Positions 16,012-22,936 of a DNA stretch of 33,905 bases are shown here, one piece after another; positions within the stretch are counted from its first letter, which is position 1, and the number at the start of each line of letters is the position of its first letter. The notes under the pieces are model-generated. The model was not told where the DNA came from. It searched no databases and worked only from the letters and a program-made list of their open reading frames with translations. Source of the stretch: Xanthobacteraceae bacterium (lineage in GTDB: Bacteria > Pseudomonadota > Alphaproteobacteria > Rhizobiales > Xanthobacteraceae); assembly GCA_019241285.1 (NCBI GenBank), contig JAFAXD010000160.1, positions 1 through 33,905 on the forward strand, given 5' to 3'. Both the position numbers and the translations under genes were made by a program.

Positions 16012-17340
16012 ATGACCACACGGGCCGAAGGTGAATTGCTGACCCGGGTCGGACCCGGAACGCCGATGGGCAAGATGCTGCGGGAGTACTGGATTCCTGC
16101 GGCGCTCTCCTCCGAACTCACCGCCAACGGCCCACCCATCCGTCTCATGCTGTTGGGCGAGCAGTTGATCGCGTTCCGCGATGGCAAGGGCCGGGTCGGC
16201 GTGCTCGATCACCGCTGTCCGCATCGTTGCGCGTCGCTGTTCTTCGGCAAAAACGAGAGTGAGGGGCTGCGTTGCGCCTATCACGGCTGGAAGTTTGACG
16301 TGGCGGGCAACTGCCTGGACATGCCCAATGTGCCGAAACACCAAGGCTTCCCCAACCGGATCACGGCGAAGGCCTATCCGGCGGTCGAGCGCTACGGCCT
16401 GATCTGGACCTACATGGGCGAACGCAAGGAGATGCCACCGCTGCCGATGTTCGAAGCGGTGATGATCGAGGACGAGCGCGAGCGCAATCAGTTCATGGTG
16501 CAGCGCGAGTGCAATTACCTACAGGCGCTCGAAGGCGACATCGATACCTCCCACCTCGGCTTCCTGCACATGGGCGGGGTCGAGGCGGAGGACGCCGAGC
16601 CTGGAAATCTCGGAGTTTACGCGCTCAGCAATCGTGCGCCCGAGTACCACGTGGCCGACACCGACTGGGGTACCATGTACTCGGCCTATCGGCCGGGCGC
16701 GCCTGGCGAGATTTACTGGCGCTTTGCGCATTTCATGTTTCCGTTCTGGACCATTCCGCCGGATGGACATTTCCGCGATCACGTCATCGCCCGCGCCTGG
16801 GTGCCGATGGACGACAATCACACCATGTTCGTGCACGTCGCCTGGAAGAAGAACGCACCAGGCCTGCGCAGGATGAAGGACGGAAGCCCGATTGTCGGCA
16901 TGGCGCCGGTATTGCCGAGCATGTACGTGCCCAACGATTCAAGTTGGTTCGGCCGCTGGCGGCTCACGGCGAGCAAAGACAACGATTATCTGATGAATCG
17001 CGACTTGCAGATGCGCAACGTCAGCTACACCGGGATCGAGGGTGTCCACGTGCAGGACCAGGCGATCACCGAGAGCATGGGCTCGATCGTCGATCACGGG
17101 TTGGAGAACCTCGCCATCAGTGACCTGATGATTTCGCGCACGCGCCGGCGCATGCTGCGCGCGCTGCAAGCGCATGGCGAAGGCATCGTGCCGCCCGGCG
17201 TCGATAATCCGGAAACCTATCAGGGGGCGCGCGGCGGCGATTTCGCAAGCTCCGCCTCGCTCGACTGGCTGCGCGCCTACTCGGACGAGATGCGCGCGTC
17301 CAGTAATCCGACGGGCGCGCTGCGGATCGCGGCGGAGTAG
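16012..17340 (+). CDS. Rieske non-heme iron ring-hydroxylating oxygenase, alpha subunit (phthalate 4,5-dioxygenase-like)
   Basis: The 442-residue protein starts at the ATG at 16012, preceded by GGGAGAG at 16001-16007. The frame is open back to 15079, but that part is antisense to the flavoprotein gene. The [2Fe-2S] Rieske centre is Cys69-Pro-His71 and Cys88-Ala-Tyr-His91, in a 16-residue-spaced motif. The mononuclear iron site follows the D-x2-H-x4-H pattern with Asp178, His181 and His186 in GDIDTSHLGFLH. The N-terminal TRVGPGTPMGKMLREYWIPA is typical of the phthalate dioxygenase/VanA-like group, which needs a separate reductase (often PDR-type). No such reductase is encoded nearby, although a thioredoxin-reductase-like flavoprotein is divergent. 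The substrate is probably an aromatic acid or ether, and its identity is unknown. Confidence 0.93.
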   Translation: MTTRAEGELLTRVGPGTPMGKMLREYWIPAALSSELTANGPPIRLMLLGEQLIAFRDGKGRVGVLDHRCPHRCASLFFGKNESEGLRCAYHGWKFDVAGNCLDMPNVPKHQGFPNRITAKAYPAVERYGLIWTYMGERKEMPPLPMFEAVMIEDERERNQFMVQRECNYLQALEGDIDTSHLGFLHMGGVEAEDAEPGNLGVYALSNRAPEYHVADTDWGTMYSAYRPGAPGEIYWRFAHFMFPFWTIPPDGHFRDHVIARAWVPMDDNHTMFVHVAWKKNAPGLRRMKDGSPIVGMAPVLPSMYVPNDSSWFGRWRLTASKDNDYLMNRDLQMRNVSYTGIEGVHVQDQAITESMGSIVDHGLENLAISDLMISRTRRRMLRALQAHGEGIVPPGVDNPETYQGARGGDFASSASLDWLRAYSDEMRASSNPTGALRIAAE

Positions 17341-17356
17341 CACCTCTCGGTTCGTC

Positions 17357-17439
17357 ATGGCCGGGCTCGTCCCGGCCATCTCGCTTAGGATGGCACGGCT
17401 GTGCCTTATAATCGAGATCGCCGGGACAAGCCCGGCGAT
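17357..17439. repeat. Inverted pair of REP-like hairpins between convergent genes
   Basis: ATGGCCGGG (17357-17365) pairs with CCCGGCCAT (17371-17379) across CTCGT. ATCGCCGGG (17417-17425) pairs with CCCGGCGAT (17431-17439) across ACAAG. The two elements have related stems in opposite orientation, as in a BIME. The second is closely related to the element at 14820-14838. The gap lies between the stops of the convergent oxygenase and aldolase genes, so the hairpins could serve as a two-way transcription stop. Confidence 0.85.
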
Positions 17440-17468
17440 GACGAAGGAGAGGGTTGAGATACGCTAGT

Positions 17469-18245
17469 TCACCCCGCCGCTGCAGCCGCCGCCTTGCGGG
17501 TCGCTGCGATCTCAGCGCGCGCCGCACGCGCCATCAGGCCGCTGTCGTTGCCCAGCGTCACCAGCCGGAATCCCATATCGACCATGCGCGCCGCATACGT
17601 GCCGGTGAGATTGTGCACGCCGGCAAAGAGCCCGCGTTTGCTGGTCGCTTTGATCAGCATTTCGTAGATCGACAGAATTTTCGGTTCCTCGCGATCAAGC
17701 ATCGGCTTCATGCCGAGTGAGAAACCGAGATCGCTGGGACCGACATAAATCCCGGAGATGCCGGGCACGTCGAGGATGGCGTCGAGATTGTCGAGCGCTT
17801 CCTGGGTCTCGATCATCGGGATCACCAGCACCTCGTCATTGGCAACGGACTGGTAAGCTGTACCTTCGCCATAAGCGCCTGCGCGGATCGGCCCATTGCT
17901 GCGGCGGCCCTGTGGCGGATAGAGGCACGCATTCGCCAGTGCTTTGGCTTCGGCCGCTGTGTTGATCATGGGGCAGATCACGCCCCAGGCCCCGGCATCG
18001 AGCACCTTGCCGATGATGCCAGGCTCGTTCCACGGCACCCGCACCATGGGGGTGATCGGATAGCGATCCATCGCCTGATAGCACTGGACCAAGGACAGAT
18101 AGTCCTGCACGCCGTGCTGCATATCGACGGTGACGCTGTCAAAGCCGCACTGCGCCATCACCTCCGCCGAAAAGCCAGCCGGAATGGCAAGCCATGCGTT
18201 GACGCAGGCCTTCCCGGATTTCAGTCGCGCCCTGAGTTTATTCAT
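17469..18245 (-). CDS. HpcH/HpaI-family class II aldolase
   Basis: The 258-residue protein is a metal-dependent pyruvate-type aldolase related to 2,4-dihydroxyhept-2-ene-1,7-dioate aldolase (HpaI) and 2-keto-3-deoxy-sugar-acid aldolases. Visible motifs are VTVDMQHGVQDY near residues 35-46 with the catalytic His, MVRVPWNEPGIIGKVLDAGAWGVICPMI with the conserved Arg and the metal-side segment, VIPMIETQEAL with the metal-binding Glu, and YVGPSDLGFSLG with the metal-binding Asp. Such enzymes cleave 4-hydroxy-2-oxo acids to pyruvate plus an aldehyde or oxo acid. That could close a meta-cleavage pathway or a uronate pathway, and both are represented in the window. It stands alone on the minus strand with no adjacent partner gene. 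Confidence 0.9.
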   Translation of the reverse strand: MNKLRARLKSGKACVNAWLAIPAGFSAEVMAQCGFDSVTVDMQHGVQDYLSLVQCYQAMDRYPITPMVRVPWNEPGIIGKVLDAGAWGVICPMINTAAEAKALANACLYPPQGRRSNGPIRAGAYGEGTAYQSVANDEVLVIPMIETQEALDNLDAILDVPGISGIYVGPSDLGFSLGMKPMLDREEPKILSIYEMLIKATSKRGLFAGVHNLTGTYAARMVDMGFRLVTLGNDSGLMARAARAEIAATRKAAAAAAG

Positions 18246-18388
18246 GCCGTCGTCCTTGGTTCGTTTGTGGGATCGAGTTTAGCGCGATGGCGACAGAAGC
18301 GAAGCTTCGGACAGCGCATGACTCGTGTGATGTGGCGCAGTACGGTAATCCTATTCTTCTTCCCTGTCCCGCCAGAAAAACGAGCCCC

Positions 18389-19387
18389 ATGCCCCACGCG
18401 ATCCGCATTCACGCCAACGGAACCCCCGACGTCATGCGCTGGGAGGAGGTCCACCTTCCCGCACCCGGGCCCGGTGAGGCACGCATTCGTCACACCGCGA
18501 TCGGCATCAACTATTCGGACGTCAACGTGCGCCGCGGCGGGTTCTACCTGGCGCGCCCGCCGCAATTTCCGCTGGTGCTCGGCAACGAAGCGGCCGGCGT
18601 GGTCACGGACGTGGGCCACGGCGTCAGCACGGTCAAACCCGGAGAGCGTGTGGTCTATGCCGGCATGCGCGGCGAGTTCTATGAGGACACCGGCGCCTAT
18701 GCGGAGGAGCGCAACGTCCCGGTCGAGCGGCTGATCCCGGTGCCGCCCGGCGTCACTGACCAGCAGGCCGCGGCCATGATGGTCAAGGGCTTTACCGCCT
18801 CGCTCATCATCAACCGGATCTTCATGCCGAAGGCCGGCGATCCCGTGCTGATCCATGCGGCCGCGAGTGGGGTTGGGCTGTTGCTCACCCAGTGGTCGGC
18901 GCACCTGGGCGCCAGCGTCATCGGCACTGTCGGTTCGCCCGAGAAGGCTCGCGTCGCCGAGAAGCATGGCTGCAAGCACGCGATCCTGTACCGCGAGACT
19001 GATTTTGTCGCCGCCGTGAAGGCGATTGCGCCGCAAGGTGTCGCGGCCGTGTATGATGGGGTCGGCAAGGACACGTTCATTCCCTCGTTCGCCTGCATCC
19101 GGCCGTTCGGCAAGGCCATCAACTACGGCAACGCGTCCGGGCATGTGCCGCCGATCGAGCTTCTGCACCTCGCGCCGAAATCACTGTCCGTGTGCCGGCC
19201 GGGGCTCTCGAGCTACATCCGCGACGTCGAGACCATGCGGACTGCGGCAGCCGAAATGTTTGAACTGGTGAGCAAAGGCGCCTTGCAGATCGAGATCAGC
19301 CGCACCTTCCCGCTGCGCGACGCCGCTGCCGCGCATCGCGAGATCGAAGCGCGCACCAACGTCGGGTCGATGTTGTTGATTCCATAG
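18389..19387 (+). CDS. Quinone oxidoreductase-like zinc-independent MDR protein
   Basis: The 332-residue protein belongs to the medium-chain dehydrogenase/reductase superfamily, quinone oxidoreductase branch. The ATG at 18389 was chosen because the family begins at MPHAIRIHANGTPDVMRWEEV. The frame is open to 18287, but the 34 extra residues look unlike coding sequence. INYSDVNVRRGGFYL and GNEAAGVVTDVG mark the catalytic domain, and HAAASGVGLLLTQWSAHLGASVIGTVGS is the NADPH-binding fold. No zinc-binding Cys/His set of alcohol dehydrogenases is seen. It probably reduces quinones or unsaturated carbonyls with NADPH. It diverges from the aldolase gene with a 143-bp gap and is followed by the repeat-rich gap. 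Confidence 0.92.
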   Translation: MPHAIRIHANGTPDVMRWEEVHLPAPGPGEARIRHTAIGINYSDVNVRRGGFYLARPPQFPLVLGNEAAGVVTDVGHGVSTVKPGERVVYAGMRGEFYEDTGAYAEERNVPVERLIPVPPGVTDQQAAAMMVKGFTASLIINRIFMPKAGDPVLIHAAASGVGLLLTQWSAHLGASVIGTVGSPEKARVAEKHGCKHAILYRETDFVAAVKAIAPQGVAAVYDGVGKDTFIPSFACIRPFGKAINYGNASGHVPPIELLHLAPKSLSVCRPGLSSYIRDVETMRTAAAEMFELVSKGALQIEISRTFPLRDAAAAHREIEARTNVGSMLLIP

Positions 19388-19460
19388 CGGCACGGATGAA
19401 ATCCGGGGCGGAATCGCGCTGGTCCGCATAGATGACGTTTTTCTCATAGATGACGTGTGC

Positions 19461-19596
19461 GGCCATCCTTCGAGACGCACGCGCAAGCACGTGCTCCTCA
19501 GGATGAGGGCTGCGGTTGGTTGCAGCGCTTCAACAAACACTGCCTCATCCTGAGGAGCCTGGTCCCGCCAGGGGCCAGGCGTCTCGAAGGATGGCC
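19461..19596. repeat. Large nested palindromic element A
   Basis: The outer arm GGCCATCCTTCGAGACGC at 19461-19478 is the exact reverse complement of 19579-19596 (18 bp). The inner arm GCTCCTCAGGATGAGG at 19493-19508 is the exact reverse complement of 19543-19558 (16 bp). It resembles a dispersed intergenic palindrome common in Bradyrhizobium/Rhodopseudomonas. It lies between the first and second groups of the 11-bp motif array. Confidence 0.9.
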
Positions 19597-19651
19597 CCAT
19601 AGATGTCGTTTCTCCCATAGATGACATTGACATAGATGACCGATTCAGACT

Positions 19652-19732
19652 CGTCATTGCGAGGAGTATAACGACGAAGCAATCCAGTGCGGCGCCTCAG
19701 CGCTGGATTGCTTCGCTTCGCTCGCAATGACG
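19652..19732. repeat. Nested palindromic element B
   Basis: CGTCATTGCGAG at 19652-19663 pairs exactly with CTCGCAATGACG at 19721-19732. The inner arm CGAAGCAATCCAG at 19675-19687 pairs exactly with CTGGATTGCTTCG at 19703-19715. This matches a very widespread bacterial intergenic palindrome built on the TCATTGCGAGGAG/GAAGCAATCCAG theme. It lies between the second and third groups of the motif array. Confidence 0.9.
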
Positions 19733-19866
19733 GCTCTGCCATAGATGACGGATTTGCCATTGATGACACTGCTTCTCACGCTTCCCGGGGAATGCCGGCT
19801 TTCCAAAGGTGCAGGGCCACACATAGATGACGTTTTCGCGCATAGATGACATACATGACGCGTTGT

Positions 19867-19964
19867 ACCCCGGATGCAGGGGCATCGCGCGTGCGGTGAG
19901 CTGAAATCCAGGGTGCCCCTTCCAAACCAGCTGCGGCGGCTTGCACGCGGCTGCAGCGCCGCAG
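19867..19964. repeat. Further imperfect palindromes downstream of the motif array
   Basis: ACCCCGGAT (19867-19875) pairs with ATCCAGGGT (19906-19914) with one mismatch, as in another dispersed rhizobial palindrome. A second hairpin, CTGCGGCG (19931-19938) with CGCCGCAG (19957-19964), follows. Either could help stop transcription arriving from the TRAP genes (minus strand) or the MDR gene (plus strand). Confidence 0.6.
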
Positions 19965-20044
19965 GGCGGGCGCTCCTCGCGAACCATAGTGAAAGTACAT
20001 CTATTTTGCTTTTCGTAAGTCAAACACAAAATGCGATACAGACA

Positions 20045-21334
20045 TCACAAACCCAACAGCCGGGGCAGCCACAACGAGATGCTGGGCACATAGGTGACCA
20101 GCATCAGCACGGCGAACATGACCCCGTAGAACGGCCAGATCCGGCGCATGATCTCCTCGATGGAGACTTTGCCGACCGCGCAGCCGACGAACAGGATCGC
20201 ACCGACCGGCGGATGGCAGAGGCCGATGCCGAGGTTGAGCAGCATGATCATGCCGAAGTGAACCGGGTCGACCCCGAAATTCACCATGACAGGGAGCAAG
20301 ATTGGGGTGGTGATCAGGATTGAGGGCGCCATGTCGACTAGGCAGCCGAGCACCAGCAGTAGAATATTGATCAGGAACAGGATGACGTTCTTGTCGCTGG
20401 AGATCGTCAGGAAGAATGCGGTGATCTTCGCCGGCATCTGGGTGAGCGCCATCACGTAGCCGACGCTCGACGCACAGGCGATCAGCGTCATCACCATGGC
20501 GACAGTGCGCAGAGTCCGGTGCACGAGCGCCGGCAGGTCGCGCCAGCGATAGTCGCGATAGATGAACATGGTGACGAAGAACGCCCAGACACAGGCGACT
20601 GCGCCGGCTTCGACCGCGGTGAAGACGCCGCCCAGAATGCCACCGAGGATGATGACGAGGGTGATCAAGCCCCAGGCTGCATCGATGGTGATACGGACGG
20701 CCTCGTTGAGCGGAACGGTCTGTCCACGCGGGTGGCGATCCCGATAGGCGATCACCAGACACAGGATGACGATCGAGAAGCCGAGCAGCAGCCCGGGCAC
20801 CACGCCGGCCATGAACAGGCTGATGATCGAGATGGTGCCGCCGGTTGCAAGCGAATAGATCACAGCGTTGTGGCTCGGCGGGACCAGCAGCGCCTGAACC
20901 GACGCCGTGATAGTCACGTTGGTGGCGAACACACGCGGGAAACCGTTCTTCTCCATCTGCGGGATCATCACTGAGCCGATCGCCGAGGTGTCGGCCACCG
21001 CCGACCCGGAGATGCCGCTCAGGAATGTTGTCGCCAGCACGTTGACCACCGACAGGCCGCCGCGCACGCGCGTGATTCCGACCAGCACGTCGGCGAACGC
21101 CACGAGACGGCGGGCCATGCCGCCCTCCGCCATGATGGCCCCGGCGAGCACGAAGAACGGAATCGTCAGCATCGCGACCTTGCTGACGCCGTCGGAGATT
21201 TTCAGCATCACGGCTTCGAGCGGAATGCCGATGTAGACCGCGCCAGCGATGGCCGCGAGAGCAAGCGAGTAAGCGATCGGCACCCCAATCACGAAGCAGA
21301 AGAACATCGTGGCGAGAAGAACTGCGATGTCCAT
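20045..21334 (-). CDS. dctM: TRAP transporter large permease subunit (first system)
   Basis: The 429-residue inner-membrane protein has about twelve hydrophobic segments and the DctM-type landmarks: FFVLAGAIMAEGGMARRLVAFADVLVGITRVRGGLSVVNVLATTFLSGISGSAVADTSAIGSVMIPQMEKNGF in the first half, and LVLGCLVDMAPSILITTPILLPVMVNFGVDPVHFGMIMLLNLGIGLCHPPVGAILFVG in the second. TRAP carriers use a sodium gradient to import carboxylates and sugar acids. It is the last gene of a minus-strand dctPQM operon, 16 bp after dctQ. The adjacent uronate dehydrogenase-like gene suggests a hexuronate or similar acid as cargo. Confidence 0.95.
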   Translation of the reverse strand: MDIAVLLATMFFCFVIGVPIAYSLALAAIAGAVYIGIPLEAVMLKISDGVSKVAMLTIPFFVLAGAIMAEGGMARRLVAFADVLVGITRVRGGLSVVNVLATTFLSGISGSAVADTSAIGSVMIPQMEKNGFPRVFATNVTITASVQALLVPPSHNAVIYSLATGGTISIISLFMAGVVPGLLLGFSIVILCLVIAYRDRHPRGQTVPLNEAVRITIDAAWGLITLVIILGGILGGVFTAVEAGAVACVWAFFVTMFIYRDYRWRDLPALVHRTLRTVAMVMTLIACASSVGYVMALTQMPAKITAFFLTISSDKNVILFLINILLLVLGCLVDMAPSILITTPILLPVMVNFGVDPVHFGMIMLLNLGIGLCHPPVGAILFVGCAVGKVSIEEIMRRIWPFYGVMFAVLMLVTYVPSISLWLPRLLGL

Positions 21335-21350
21335 GGCTGCGGTCCGGCCG

Positions 21351-21857
21351 TCAATGCGCGTGTGGTGCCAGTTCGGTGAACTGATCCAGTGGTCCCAGCA
21401 CGAGGCGCTCGATCACGAACAGCAGAAGGCAAGCGCCGCCAATTGGGATGGGCAGGTAAGTCACGCCGACCGAGAGGGACGGAAAATCGGCGATCGTGTT
21501 GTACCAGGTCGCTTCAACAAGTTTCTCGCCATAGATCAGCATGAACAGCGCCATGGCGGCGACCAGCAGCTCAGCCACGACTTCGGGAACACGCCGCCAC
21601 GTCGGTGGCAGCAGCGACACGAAGAACGCAACGTTCATGTGTGCGCGTACCCGGTAGCATGCCGCCCCGCCGATGAACGTCACCACGATGGTGAGCAACA
21701 CGGCGGTGGGCTCCGGCCAGGAGGCGGCCTGGTTCAGGACGTAGCGCGTGTAGACCGCCCATGGGATCACCGCTGAGATCAGCACCAGCGCCACCCCGGC
21801 GACGATGACGCAGGCCGCATAGAGCGCGTCCATCGCGCCCCGATAGAACGCTCGCAT
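21351..21857 (-). CDS. dctQ: TRAP transporter small permease subunit (first system)
   Basis: The 168-residue membrane protein has four hydrophobic segments (around ACVIVAGVALVLISAVIPWAVYTRYV, AVLLTIVVTFIGGAACYRVRAHMNV, LVAAMALFMLIYGEKLVE and LPIPIGGACLLLFVIERLVLG). Y-T-R-Y-V and a tryptophan-rich E-P segment (ASWPEPTAVLLT) match the DctQ family. It is the accessory subunit that joins the DctM carrier. The ATG at 21857 follows the dctP stop by a single base, which implies strong coupling. Confidence 0.93.
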   Translation of the reverse strand: MRAFYRGAMDALYAACVIVAGVALVLISAVIPWAVYTRYVLNQAASWPEPTAVLLTIVVTFIGGAACYRVRAHMNVAFFVSLLPPTWRRVPEVVAELLVAAMALFMLIYGEKLVEATWYNTIADFPSLSVGVTYLPIPIGGACLLLFVIERLVLGPLDQFTELAPHAH

Positions 21858-21858
21858 G

Positions 21859-22848
21859 CTATTCGACCGCTTCGATGCGCTTGATCAGCTCCGCATATTT
21901 CGGGCCGTATTTGTCCCATACCGGCTTCACGGCATCCTGGAATGGCGTCTTGTCGCTGATTTGTGTGATCTGGATGCCGGCCGCTTTGGCCTTGTCCATC
22001 GCATCGTTCTCATATTTGGTCCACAGAGCGCGCTCCTCGAGCTGCGCCTCGCGGCCATACTTCATGATCAGCGTCTGATCGTCCTTGGAGAGCGCATCCC
22101 AGGTCTTGCGCGACATCACCAGGATCTCCGGCACGATCAGATGTTCGGTGAGCGTGTAGTATTTCGCGACCTGATAGTGGTTGTCGAAGACGAAACTTGG
22201 CGGGTTGTTTTCGGCGCCGTCGACCACGCCGGTCTGCAGCGCGCTGAACACCTGGTCGTAGCCCATGGCCACGCCGTTGCCGCCCAGCGCGTTCATCATA
22301 TCAACGAACATGGGGTTGCCCATGACGCGCACCTTGAGGCCTTTGAGGTCGGCGATGTTCTTGATCGGCCGCTTGGTGTCGTAGACGCTGCGCGCTCCGG
22401 CATCCATCCAGCAGATCGCGACGAGGCCAGCGCGCGGATTGTTGGTGACCTTATCAAGCAGTTCCTGGCCGATCGGTCCGTCCATGACCTTCTGCATGTG
22501 GGCCGTGTTACGAAACAGGAAGGGCAGGTTTAGGACATTGAGATCGTCAATCACTGGGCCGAGGGCGCCAACGCTGACCCGCGCCAGCGCAATTGCGCCG
22601 ATTTGCGCCTGCTCGATGGCCTCCTTCTCGCCGCCAAGCTGCATCGACGGGAACATCTGTACGCTGATCCGCCCATTGGTCGCGGCCTCGAGCTTCTTGC
22701 CCATGTTCTCGACCGCAACGACGGTCGGATAGCCGGCCGGATGCACGTCGGAAGCTTTGAGCACGACTTTTTGCTGCGCGAAGGCCGATGTGGCGATCAG
22801 ACTAAGACCGGCGATTGCGATCGAGAGTGCGCGACCATATCGCTGCAT
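21859..22848 (-). CDS. dctP: TRAP transporter periplasmic binding protein, DctP family (first system)
   Basis: The 329-residue precursor has a signal peptide (ALSIAIAGLSLIATSAFA, cleavage before QQKVVLKASDVHP). The DctP fold shows PTVVAVENMGKKLEAATNGRISVQMFPSMQLGGEKEAIEQAQIGAIALARVS. The segment DLKGLKVRVMGNP contains the arginine that in this family pairs with the ligand carboxylate, and QTGVVDGAENNPPSF follows. It is the first gene of the dctPQM operon and lies 88 bp from the divergent GntR gene, with the palindromic operator candidate between them. Hexuronate binding is suggested by the neighbouring uronate dehydrogenase-like gene but is not shown by the sequence. Confidence 0.95.
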   Translation of the reverse strand: MQRYGRALSIAIAGLSLIATSAFAQQKVVLKASDVHPAGYPTVVAVENMGKKLEAATNGRISVQMFPSMQLGGEKEAIEQAQIGAIALARVSVGALGPVIDDLNVLNLPFLFRNTAHMQKVMDGPIGQELLDKVTNNPRAGLVAICWMDAGARSVYDTKRPIKNIADLKGLKVRVMGNPMFVDMMNALGGNGVAMGYDQVFSALQTGVVDGAENNPPSFVFDNHYQVAKYYTLTEHLIVPEILVMSRKTWDALSKDDQTLIMKYGREAQLEERALWTKYENDAMDKAKAAGIQITQISDKTPFQDAVKPVWDKYGPKYAELIKRIEAVE

Positions 22849-22897
22849 GGCTTCCTCCCTGGGTGCCGGCGCATTGCGTGTGCGGCCGGTGCATGTT

Positions 22898-22920
22898 AGT
22901 CATCATATCATATGATGACT
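22898..22920. promoter_or_regulatory. Candidate FadR-family operator, perfect 11-1-11 palindrome
   Basis: AGTCATCATAT (22898-22908), a single C, then ATATGATGACT (22910-22920) form a perfect 23-bp palindrome that is AT-rich against a GC-rich background. It lies between the divergent dctP and gntR starts, 49 bp upstream of dctP and 16 bp upstream of the regulator's GTG. The site is placed to control both directions, as expected for autoregulation by the adjacent FadR-type protein. Binding is inference. Confidence 0.75.
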
Positions 22921-22936
22921 TGGCGGGAAGTCCATC

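Larger units (their letters stand above)
19427..19860. repeat. Broken tandem array of an 11-bp motif (CATAGATGACG)
   Basis: Copies of CATAGATGAC(G/A/C) or close variants start at 19427, 19445, 19598, 19616, 19631, 19740, 19758, 19822, 19841 and 19850, all in the same direction. The variants are those at 19598 (T in place of A), 19758 (CATTGATGACA) and 19850 (CATACATGACG). Spacing within groups is mostly 18 bp (also 15, 19 and 9), with a T-rich filler such as GTTTTTCT. The groups are separated by long palindromic elements. The pattern suggests an 18-bp tandem repeat later split by insertions. It is not a CRISPR array: spacers are far too short and not unique in length. Confidence 0.85.
19388..20044. 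other. Gene-free, repeat-filled gap between convergent genes
   Basis: No credible gene was found in these 657 bases. Minus-strand open frames here consist of translated repeats and have no conserved appearance. The gap holds the motif array and the palindromic elements listed separately. A final part at 19965-20044 ends in AT-rich sequence and shows no further structure. Confidence 0.85.

Noticed and set aside
18287-18388. 34-residue upstream extension of the quinone oxidoreductase-like protein
   Set aside because: The added residues have no family counterpart, and the conserved N-terminus begins at the ATG at 18389.
19427-19860. CRISPR array interpretation of the repeated 11-bp motif
   Set aside because: Repeats are too short, spacers are 4-8 bases within groups or palindromic elements between groups, and there are no cas genes.
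19296-20029. Minus-strand open frames with recurring VIYEKN- or MSSM-like peptides
   Set aside because: They are translations of the motif array and palindromes. They lack ribosome sites and family features and are crossed by several repeat elements.
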